Assembly (NCBI GenBank): GCA_002348345.1
Contig: DEAY01000088.1
Span: 22,548 to 27,798, forward strand
From: Verrucomicrobia bacterium UBA2970
Lineage (GTDB): Bacteria > Verrucomicrobiota > Verrucomicrobiia > Limisphaerales > AAA164-E04
DNA length: 5,251 nt
Direction of reading: 5' to 3'
Shown here: one piece after another, positions 1-5,251 of the stretch
How positions within the stretch are numbered: the stretch's first letter is position 1
Layout: every line of letters begins with the position of its first letter
Program-made: the position numbers and the translations under genes
The notes under the pieces: generated by a model
Told to the model about the DNA's origin: nothing
The model's input: only the letters and a program-made list of their open reading frames with translations
The model's database searches: none

Positions 1-36
1 ATAAGAGCGCCACAAACTGGCTCCGGCTCTCCCCAC
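1..36 (-). CDS. Possible 5' end of a downstream minus-strand gene (cut by the window edge)
   Basis: After the ileS stop codon, 43 bases remain in the direction of transcription. They contain two start options in different frames. One is GTG at 13-11, preceded by GGAG (24-21) with a 7-base gap; it would begin M-A-L-L. The other is GTG at 36-34, preceded by the AGGG just after the ileS stop; it would begin M-G-R-A-G-A-S-L-W-R-S-Y. Neither frame is closed by a stop before the window ends. In many bacteria ileS is followed by lspA (lipoprotein signal peptidase), which would fit this spacing, but too few residues are visible to name the gene. Confidence 0.25.
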   Translation of the reverse strand, partial: MGRAGASLWRSY

Positions 37-43
37 CCAAACC

Positions 44-2929
44 CTATGCGGTCGGGGGACTGAGGTCGATATCGACCGCCTCGGCGCAGCGCCCGCAGAG
101 TGCCGGGTGATTTGAACTGGCGCCGAGGTCCCCCTCCCAGTGCCAACATCGTCCGCATTTGGCCATCCCGAATTCACTCGCAGCAAACACGAAAACGCCC
201 TCCTCGGACGCCGTCGATTGGCGATGACCATTCAACTCGACATCCACCGGTCCATCGCCACGAACCAACTGGAGGTGCGAGACGTTCAACATCTCACGGA
301 GATCATCCCGAACGTCTGCAAGGGCCAGTTCCGCCACCGCTCCAGTACGGACCACCACAACCGCCTCAAGCGCCTTTCCGATGACTTTCTCCCTCCGTTT
401 CTCCTCCAATTTGAGCAACACCCGGTCCCGCAGGGAAAAGATCACATCCCACCGAGTTCTCTCCTCCCCGCTCGCCCGGAAATCCGGTTGCGTCAACGTC
501 GATTGATGCACGGAACATGCCGGGTCATGTCCGGGAATGAATTCCCATACCTCATCAGCGGTAAAGGCGAGAATCGGGGAGAGCAACTGGCTGAGTTGCT
601 TGACGAGGTGGAACAAGGCGGTCTGGGTCGAACGTCGTTTGGGATGGCTTGCGGACAGTGTGTAGAGCCGATCCTTCACGACATCGTGAAATACGGCAGA
701 GAGGTCGACCACCGCAAACTGACCGAGCACCTGGTAAACCGTGTGGAACTCGTATTGTTCATAAGCCTCGATCACCTGCCGGGTCACCTCATCCAGGCGC
801 GAGAGAATCCATCGATCAATGAGCGTCAGATCGTCCTTTTCGACAAGACCCGCCACCGGGTCAAAATCGAAGAGATTGGACAACTGAAATCGCAATGCGT
901 TGCGAATCCCTCGATAGGTCTCCCCTACTTTCTTGATTCGATCCGAGCTGACGACAATGTCGTTTCGAAAGTCCTGCGAGGCGACCCAAAGTCGAACAAT
1001 ATCGGCTCCGTAATCCTTGATATAGGCTTCACAAGTCTGGGGCTTCACATAGCCCCCCTGGCCCTGTTTGCTCTTGGAGATCTTTTCTCGATCGGCATCG
1101 ACCATGAACCCGTGGGTCAGGACGGAGTGATAGGGAGCGGCCCCATTCCCGGCCAGCGAAAGCAGGAGGGAAGACTGGAACCATCCCCGGTGTTGGTCGC
1201 TTCCCTCCAGGTAGAGATCGGCCTGAAAATCCTTGCGAGGTCCACCGACCGTCCCCCGCAACGTTTCCCGATTCATGGTCACCGATCGGGAAGAAGAACC
1301 CGAATCGATCCAGACATCCAGGGTATCGGTCGACTTGCCAGAGGCCTCCACCCCGGCCCAATTCTGAGGACGCACCTTCTGCCAAAGGGCCTCGCAATCG
1401 AGTTCAAACCAGATATTGGACCCCTCTTCCTCAACCAAGGCAGCGGTGTTCCGGATGACTTCGGGCTCCAGAATCGCCTCCCCGTTTGCTCCGTAAAACG
1501 CCGGGATCGGCACCCCCCAGGTCCGCTGCCGTGAAATACACCAATCCGGCCGGGAACCCACCGCTCCAACGATGCGGTTCTTGCCCCAATCCGGAATCCA
1601 GGAGACCGAATTGATTTCATTGAGAGCCCGGTCACGAAACCCCTCGTGATCCATCCCGATGAACCATTGGTCCATCGCCCGGAACACCACCGGGGTCTTG
1701 CTTCGCCAGCAATGGGGGTAGCTGTGCGTATAGGGTTCGTGGTGCAGCAGTCGCTGGTTCGCCTTCAACCGCTCGATCACGGCGGCATTGGCCTCGCTCA
1801 TCCCCTTCTTTTCCAGGACGGACCGCCCCACCAAATCGGCGTCAATCTGGGCCTCTAAGGGAAGATCACTCGTCGTTGTCAACCTTCCCTCATCATCGAC
1901 CGGCGAGAAAACCGGCAGTCCATGCGCCATCCCCAAGCCATAATCCTCCAATCCGTGACCCGGAGCGATATGAACGAAACCGGTTCCCGTCGAATCCTCG
2001 ACAAAATCGGCCGGATACAGATTTCCCGTCCGCTCGCAGAAGGGGTGATGAAATTCAATCTGCTCAAGCTGCCCTGCATCCAGACTCCGGATGATATGGT
2101 GGTCCCCCCACTCACACTTCTCGACGAGCTCATCGAGCAACCCCACGGAAACCAGATAACTCTCCTCGCCGACCTGAATCTGCGCATAGTTCAGTTTGGG
2201 ATTAAACGCCACCGCCAGATTCGCCGGTAAGGTCCAAGGAGTGGTCGTCCAGATGAGCACATAGAGGTGGGGAATCCCAACCACTGGAAATTTGACATAG
2301 ACACTCTGACTGACGTGATCCTGGTATTCCACCTCGGCCTCGGCCAGTGCCGTTCGACACGGGATGCTCCAGTAAACCGGTTTTTTCCCCCGGTAAACCA
2401 ATCCGGCCTCGACGACATCGGCAAACAACCGTAGTTCATCAGCCTCGTAGGACTTGTTGAGGGTCAAATAGGGATTGTCCCATTCCCCAAAGACACCCAA
2501 CCGCTTGAACTGCTCTCGCTGAAGATCAATAAAACGCCGGGCATACGCCTCGCATCGGGTTCGGGTGTCCGCCGCGGACGCATCGGTCTTCCCCTCCTTC
2601 CGCATCTCCTGGCTCACCTTGAATTCAATGGGTAACCCATGACAGTCCCAACCCGGGACGTAGGGAGCGTCAAACCCGACCAAGGACTTGTACTTGACGA
2701 TCATGTCCTTGAGCGTCTTGTTCAGGGCGGTACCGATGTGCACATCCCCGTTGGCAAAAGGAGGGCCATCATGAAGCACAAACCGAGGCGATCCCTCCCG
2801 TTCCTTGCGAATCTGCCCGTAAATGTCCATCGCCTGCCACTTCTCAAGTCGAGCCGGCTCCCGTTTGACCAGGTCCGCCCTCATGGGAAAACTTGTTTTG
2901 GGCAGGTTTAAGGTGTCCTTATAGTCCAT
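44..2929 (-). CDS. ileS: Isoleucyl-tRNA synthetase (class Ia, bacterial IleS1 type)
   Basis: This cytoplasmic enzyme charges tRNA-Ile with isoleucine using ATP and hydrolyses misformed Val products. From the chosen ATG it has 961 residues (E. coli IleRS about 938). In order: an N-terminus MDYKDTLNLPKTSFPMR that aligns with E. coli SDYKSTLNLPETGFPMR; a HIGH motif read as HIGT at 64-67; the CP1 editing domain with WTTTPWT at 227-233 and GTGFVHIAPGHGLED ending at Asp329, the likely editing aspartate; WCISRQRTWG at 463-472; DVWIDSGSS near 538; GSDQHRGWFQSS near 576; the KMSKS loop as KISKS at 616-620; an anticodon-binding helical domain from about 705; and a C-terminal zinc ribbon with Cys925/928 and Cys945/948. 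The frame could open 11 codons earlier at TTG (2962). I reject that start because it overlaps the -10 element of a good promoter, and family homology begins at this ATG. No clear Shine-Dalgarno sequence precedes the ATG. The HIGT variant and a roughly six-residue insertion after KISKS are noteworthy but look lineage-typical. The stop is TAG. Confidence 0.98.
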   Translation of the reverse strand: MDYKDTLNLPKTSFPMRADLVKREPARLEKWQAMDIYGQIRKEREGSPRFVLHDGPPFANGDVHIGTALNKTLKDMIVKYKSLVGFDAPYVPGWDCHGLPIEFKVSQEMRKEGKTDASAADTRTRCEAYARRFIDLQREQFKRLGVFGEWDNPYLTLNKSYEADELRLFADVVEAGLVYRGKKPVYWSIPCRTALAEAEVEYQDHVSQSVYVKFPVVGIPHLYVLIWTTTPWTLPANLAVAFNPKLNYAQIQVGEESYLVSVGLLDELVEKCEWGDHHIIRSLDAGQLEQIEFHHPFCERTGNLYPADFVEDSTGTGFVHIAPGHGLEDYGLGMAHGLPVFSPVDDEGRLTTTSDLPLEAQIDADLVGRSVLEKKGMSEANAAVIERLKANQRLLHHEPYTHSYPHCWRSKTPVVFRAMDQWFIGMDHEGFRDRALNEINSVSWIPDWGKNRIVGAVGSRPDWCISRQRTWGVPIPAFYGANGEAILEPEVIRNTAALVEEEGSNIWFELDCEALWQKVRPQNWAGVEASGKSTDTLDVWIDSGSSSRSVTMNRETLRGTVGGPRKDFQADLYLEGSDQHRGWFQSSLLLSLAGNGAAPYHSVLTHGFMVDADREKISKSKQGQGGYVKPQTCEAYIKDYGADIVRLWVASQDFRNDIVVSSDRIKKVGETYRGIRNALRFQLSNLFDFDPVAGLVEKDDLTLIDRWILSRLDEVTRQVIEAYEQYEFHTVYQVLGQFAVVDLSAVFHDVVKDRLYTLSASHPKRRSTQTALFHLVKQLSQLLSPILAFTADEVWEFIPGHDPACSVHQSTLTQPDFRASGEERTRWDVIFSLRDRVLLKLEEKRREKVIGKALEAVVVVRTGAVAELALADVRDDLREMLNVSHLQLVRGDGPVDVELNGHRQSTASEEGVFVFAASEFGMAKCGRCWHWEGDLGASSNHPALCGRCAEAVDIDLSPPTA

Positions 2930-2952
2930 AGACGCGTTTTCTAAAGCGCGCC

Positions 2953-2981
2953 AACCTAACAATCTGCGATTGAGGTGTCAA
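2953..2981 (-). promoter_or_regulatory. Sigma70-type promoter of ileS
   Basis: On the minus strand a perfect -35 box TTGACA (2981-2976) is followed by a 17-bp spacer and TAGGTT (2958-2953). That -10 box matches TATAAT at 3 of 6 positions, including the key -12 T, -11 A and -7 T. The predicted transcription start is about 2945-2947, giving a 5' leader of roughly 17 bases before the ATG at 2929. Such a short leader leaves no room for a T-box or other riboswitch. It also implies that ileS can be transcribed independently of the protease gene upstream. Prediction only. Confidence 0.65.
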
Positions 2982-3032
2982 CGAACCCCACCGGGCAAGG
3001 CCTGGGCAAAACGCTGAATGGGAGAGGATCGA

Positions 3033-3054
3033 ATCGCTTTCCCCGGAGAGCGAT
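3033..3054 (-). terminator. Hairpin after the protease gene, weak terminator candidate
   Basis: Eight bases past the TAA stop of the protease gene lies an inverted repeat, ATCGCT...AGCGAT. It forms a 6-bp stem, then a C-A mismatch, then two more pairs around a CGGG loop. No run of T follows, so it is not a canonical intrinsic terminator. It could protect the mRNA 3' end, act with Rho, or be chance. Its position between the protease stop and the ileS promoter suits a transcript boundary. Confidence 0.3.
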
Positions 3055-3062
3055 GACGCCCC

Positions 3063-4262
3063 TTACTCCTCCCGCTCAAAGCGCAGAACGACATGGTCAT
3101 CATCGAGGGCGATTTCAGTAATCCTGTAAGCCGAACAGCCATGGAGGCGGTAAAATCGAGTCTCCTTTTTCTTCTCAAGCCGGATTTCGTGGAACTCCTC
3201 AAGGGTGTCCTGAATCTCGACGGGACGGTAGGGTCCATCCACCCTGGGCGCCACTAGCACCCAGGGTTCCCCTTGCGTCGGCTCCAGCCTTCCTTCCAGA
3301 ACGGCATCAAGGTGCCGGGCATACGCCGAGAGACGGGTGGAGTAAAAGGCGCTGGGAATTGCGTGGTTGTCACCGCGATCCTTCACCAATTCCCACCCGG
3401 CCTCCTCTTCAAAGACATAGTAGAATCCCCGGGCATCAAAAACCGCCGCATTAAAGCCTTTCTCATTTTTGTCAGCGGTCAAACTAAAGGGCCCTTCCAC
3501 GCTGTAGTTGACCCCGGCCAGCAACCACTCCGGACCATCTTGAATGAAGAGGGGCCCCCCTGAATCTCCCGGGGAAAGATGCGCCTCATCGGTTCCCCCA
3601 TCGCGGTCAAAATCAACGACCAAGATCTGAACCTCACCCAACTCAACGTCGGCCTCCGGATTCACATCCTTGAAATCAAAGATTAAGGTCACCACGTTCT
3701 TGCCCCATCGAATTCGATGATCGGCGTCTCCGTGCAACCACCCTCTCAACTCTTTCGAACCGCCCTCCATCTCCAGGAAAACGGGATCTCCACGCCTCGT
3801 CCCGCGACCAAAGATCACCAGTTCTTTCCCGATTTCATCAAAACGCCGATAGAGGGACGCATGCGGTTCAGGGAATTGAAAGGGCTCACAGATTTCCCAC
3901 ACCCGAAGGTCCACCTTGCCGATGTCGTAGTAGGCCACCACCGGATACTCGTTCCCTCTGAACCGAAACCGATCCCCCACATGTCCCCCGATGTGACGGA
4001 CGGTCACAAAGTGCCGGGGGCCGATCACCGTGCCCAGAAAGGAGCCCCACTCTCCCAAATAGTTCCACCCTCGACCATTGGGGTCACCGGAAGGGGGAGC
4101 GGTATTATGGTCCGGATCGTCGGTTCCCATGAACAAGACCGCACTGACTGGCAAGCAACCTGTTCCCACCCAGCTCGCTAACAGGATCAGCCAGCGACCG
4201 ACGCAACGCGCCACCGAACACGATGTCTGCAGGTGATTCATCCTTCGTGCCGGGCGCATCAT
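3063..4262 (-). CDS. Secreted trypsin-like serine protease (S1/PA clan)
   Basis: This is probably an exported endopeptidase; its substrate is unknown. From the first ATG it has 399 residues. A basic N-terminus is followed by a hydrophobic stretch at about 24-37 and a likely signal peptidase I site after Val39-Ser-Ala41. The chymotrypsin-like triad is visible: His90 in VTVRHIG (position of the usual TAAHC), Asp118 in KVDLRVW, and Ser234 in LSPGDSGGPLF. The spacing between Asp and Ser, about 116 residues, is somewhat long. An acidic run at 217-226 (D-F-D-R-D-G-G-T-D-E) resembles a calcium-binding loop. By count, the residue six before the catalytic Ser (S1-pocket position) is His228, not the Asp of trypsin. 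The C-terminal segment of about 65 residues (from about 334), with RFYRLHGCSAYRI, looks like a small beta-rich accessory module seen in secreted Verrucomicrobial proteins; that resemblance is from memory. Only Cys125 and Cys376 remain in the mature part, so disulfides are few. Start choice is uncertain: ATG at 4262 or 4259 (GAGG just upstream), ATG at 4241 (GAAGG abuts it), or GTG at 4214, which gives the most compact signal peptide. No convincing promoter lies in the 90-bp gap to parA, so read-through from parA is possible. Confidence 0.88.
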   Translation of the reverse strand: MMRPARRMNHLQTSCSVARCVGRWLILLASWVGTGCLPVSAVLFMGTDDPDHNTAPPSGDPNGRGWNYLGEWGSFLGTVIGPRHFVTVRHIGGHVGDRFRFRGNEYPVVAYYDIGKVDLRVWEICEPFQFPEPHASLYRRFDEIGKELVIFGRGTRRGDPVFLEMEGGSKELRGWLHGDADHRIRWGKNVVTLIFDFKDVNPEADVELGEVQILVVDFDRDGGTDEAHLSPGDSGGPLFIQDGPEWLLAGVNYSVEGPFSLTADKNEKGFNAAVFDARGFYYVFEEEAGWELVKDRGDNHAIPSAFYSTRLSAYARHLDAVLEGRLEPTQGEPWVLVAPRVDGPYRPVEIQDTLEEFHEIRLEKKKETRFYRLHGCSAYRITEIALDDDHVVLRFEREE

Positions 4263-4329
4263 CCCTCGAGTCTTCTCTGATCCTGGGGCAAGCCGGAATC
4301 AACCGGACGGGACGAGCAACGGATCCCCG

Positions 4330-4343
4330 GAAGCCAAGGCTTC
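4330..4343 (-). repeat. Perfect inverted repeat in the parA-protease spacer
   Basis: The minus strand reads GAAGCC-TT-GGCTTC, a perfect 6-base inverted repeat that would fold as a 5-bp stem with a four-base loop. It starts 9 bases after the parA TGA stop. The sequence after it is CGGGG, not a T run, so it is at best a weak terminator or an attenuating hairpin between parA and the protease gene. The other 76 bases of the spacer hold no clear promoter; a TTGATT at about 4300 has no matching -10 box. Confidence 0.35.
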
Positions 4344-4352
4344 TTCAAGGAT

Positions 4353-5156
4353 TCAGGAAACCGACGCAACGGATCTCGGTAGAAGGCGGAGGCGATTGAC
4401 CACCTCTTGGGTAAGCACTTCATAAGCAGCGCAGCCTGAACTGTAGGGATCATAATGCAGCACCGGTTTGCCGTGACTCGGCGCCTCGGCCAGGCGCGAT
4501 GTTCTCGGAATGATGGTCTCGAAAACCTTGTCATGGAAATAGTTCCGCACCTCGCCGACAACCTGGTGGGAGAGTCGAGCGCGGGAATCAAACATGGTCA
4601 TCACGACCCCCAAGAGTTCGATTTCCGTGTTGGCCCCCGCCTCTCGCAGTTGCTCGACGACTTGGGTCAGCATGGCGATCCCCTCCAAGGCATAATACTC
4701 ACATTGCAGGGGGACGATCAGCCAGTCGGCAGCCACAAACGCATTCAACGTGACAATCGCCAAAGACGGAGGGCAATCGAGAAGCACCACATCGTAACGT
4801 TCGGAATCGGCAAGGGGAGCCAGGGCCTCCTTCAACCGAAAGAGATGATGATCGGATTGGGCAAGTTCCACCTCGGCACCACACAGATCCACCTCCGAGG
4901 GAATGAGGTCGAGCCGCTCGAACTCCGTTGAAACGATTTTTTCCTTGAGCTCCCCCTCCCCCAGAAGAGGGCGGTAAACACTGCCACCGGCTCGTTTCTC
5001 CTGCCCCAAACCACTGGTCGCATTGGCTTGGGAATCGACGTCGATGAGAAGCACACGGTAGCCCTCCGAGGCCAAACAAGCCGCCAGGTTGACGGTCGTG
5101 GTGGTCTTCCCCACACCGCCTTTTTGGTTGGCAACCGCGATCACATGCGCCGACAC
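4353..5156 (-). CDS. parA: ParA/Soj-family chromosome-partitioning ATPase
   Basis: This cytoplasmic, nucleoid-associated ATPase dimerises with ATP, binds DNA non-specifically and is normally stimulated by ParB bound at parS to move origins. It has 267 residues, near the usual 250-270 of chromosomal Soj. It shows the deviant Walker A motif KGGVGKT at 12-18 with signature Lys12 and Lys17, the A' motif [14 protein letters not shown] from Leu36 with Asp39, and the Walker B motif VVLLDCPPS with Asp127. It also has [12 protein letters not shown] (149-160) and the C-terminal signature [21 protein letters not shown] (starting at 217), typical of Soj rather than MinD or plasmid ParA with an N-terminal HTH. 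The start is GTG at 5156: an in-frame TAA lies four codons upstream (5168-5166), and the only other early option, GTG at 5144, would trim the strand before Walker A. No Shine-Dalgarno sequence is present, and a candidate -10 box ends 7 bases before the GTG. The partner parB is not the next gene downstream; a protease is. parB could lie upstream outside the window or elsewhere. The gene ends with TGA. Confidence 0.96.
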   Translation of the reverse strand: MSAHVIAVANQKGGVGKTTTTVNLAACLASEGYRVLLIDVDSQANATSGLGQEKRAGGSVYRPLLGEGELKEKIVSTEFERLDLIPSEVDLCGAEVELAQSDHHLFRLKEALAPLADSERYDVVLLDCPPSLAIVTLNAFVAADWLIVPLQCEYYALEGIAMLTQVVEQLREAGANTEIELLGVVMTMFDSRARLSHQVVGEVRNYFHDKVFETIIPRTSRLAEAPSHGKPVLHYDPYSSGCAAYEVLTQEVVNRLRLLPRSVASVS

Positions 5157-5163
5157 AACGACG

Positions 5164-5192
5164 ATTTAAGGCGACGCTATCCGGAAGATCAA
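5164..5192 (-). promoter_or_regulatory. Candidate parA promoter, predicting a near-leaderless mRNA
   Basis: On the minus strand TTGATC (5192-5187, 4 of 6 to the -35 consensus) is followed by exactly 17 bases and TTAAAT (5169-5164, 4 of 6 to the -10 consensus). The implied start of transcription is within a base or two of the parA GTG at 5156, which fits the lack of a ribosome-binding site there. An overlapping alternative is TTGATT (5202-5197), a 16-bp spacer and TAGCGT (5180-5175), which would give a short leader. Both are moderate matches. Confidence 0.35.
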
Positions 5193-5197
5193 GCCAA

Positions 5198-5225
5198 TCA
5201 AAGGTTGACTCGCATCAGCTCCTTT
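5198..5225 (-). other. Five-codon reading frame behind a strong Shine-Dalgarno sequence
   Basis: Upstream of parA the minus strand carries AAAGGAG (5225-5219), three bases, then ATG at 5215 and the frame M-R-V-N-L-stop, ending at 5198. The Shine-Dalgarno sequence is the best in the window, although its spacing is short. The frame could be a tiny leader peptide, a remnant, or chance; its shortness argues against a gene. It lies 42 bases before the parA start. Confidence 0.2.
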
Positions 5226-5237
5226 CCCCGCTAAAGG
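5221..5237 (-). repeat. Short inverted repeat overlapping the Shine-Dalgarno sequence upstream of parA
   Basis: CCTTT (5237-5233 on the minus strand) and AAAGG (5225-5221) can pair as a 5-bp stem around a 7-base loop. The right arm contains most of the AAAGGAG that precedes the five-codon frame, so folding would hide that ribosome-binding site. It could also be the end of an upstream transcript; no T run follows on either strand. The bases from 5238 to 5251 show nothing I can assign. An upstream minus-strand gene could end in any of the three frames here (stops at 5233, 5217 or 5168). Confidence 0.2.
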
Positions 5238-5251
5238 GAACCGTTGATCGA

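Noticed and set aside
140..1534. A 464-codon open frame on the plus strand.
   Set aside because: It lies entirely antisense to the well-supported ileS gene, has no recognisable domain, and its composition is what a codon-biased opposite strand produces.
2930..3062. A T-box riboswitch upstream of ileS.
   Set aside because: The spacer is only 133 bp, the predicted leader is about 17 bases, and no terminator/antiterminator pair with a T run is visible.
4140..4160. A lipoprotein signal (lipobox) in the protease signal peptide.
   Set aside because: The residues before Cys36 are V-G-T-G, which lack the Leu/Val at -3 of a usual lipobox; the V-S-A site five residues later fits signal peptidase I better.
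3717..4181. A 154-codon plus-strand frame within the protease gene.
   Set aside because: It is antisense to a gene with an intact catalytic triad and signal peptide, and shows no protein family features.
4263..4352. A dedicated promoter for the protease gene in the spacer.
   Set aside because: TTGATT-like and TTGCTC-like -35 boxes occur, but none has an acceptable -10 box at 16-18 bp.
4455..4931. A 158-codon plus-strand frame within parA.
   Set aside because: It is a shadow of parA, where Walker A and B motifs and the Soj C-terminus prove the minus-strand reading.

Overview
The window looks like an ordinary chromosomal stretch of a moderately GC-rich bacterium. The protein signatures fit Verrucomicrobiota best, probably the Opitutales/Puniceicoccales lineage. 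The clues are the style of the ParA C-terminus, the extended KISKS region of the isoleucyl-tRNA synthetase, and a secreted protease with a C-terminal 'RFYRL' segment like those I associate with that phylum. This placement rests on memory of families, not on a search.

All three well-supported genes lie on the minus strand, so transcription runs from high to low coordinates. In that order they are: (1) a ParA/Soj-type chromosome-partitioning ATPase (5156 to 4353); (2) a secreted trypsin-like serine protease with an intact His-Asp-Ser triad (4262 to 3063); (3) isoleucyl-tRNA synthetase ileS (2929 to 44). The first bases of another minus-strand gene may lie below position 43. The spacers are short (90 bp and 133 bp). 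Each holds a small hairpin with no U tract.

The clearest regulatory signal is a sigma70-type promoter directly upstream of ileS: a perfect TTGACA, a 17-bp spacer and TAGGTT. It overlaps a possible upstream TTG start, so it moves the real ileS start to the ATG at 2929. A weaker promoter sits just upstream of parA, and its spacing would make the parA mRNA nearly leaderless. The first 95 bases upstream of parA also hold a small inverted repeat and a five-codon reading frame behind a strong Shine-Dalgarno sequence.

The three genes do not form an obvious pathway: segregation, a cell-envelope or extracellular protease, and translation. The gene following parA is the protease rather than the usual parB. 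I see no mobile element, CRISPR array, tRNA, rRNA or defence system. The least explained item is the protease: its S1 pocket is unusual and it may carry a calcium-binding loop next to the active site. Most other long reading frames are antisense shadows of ileS, the protease or parA.
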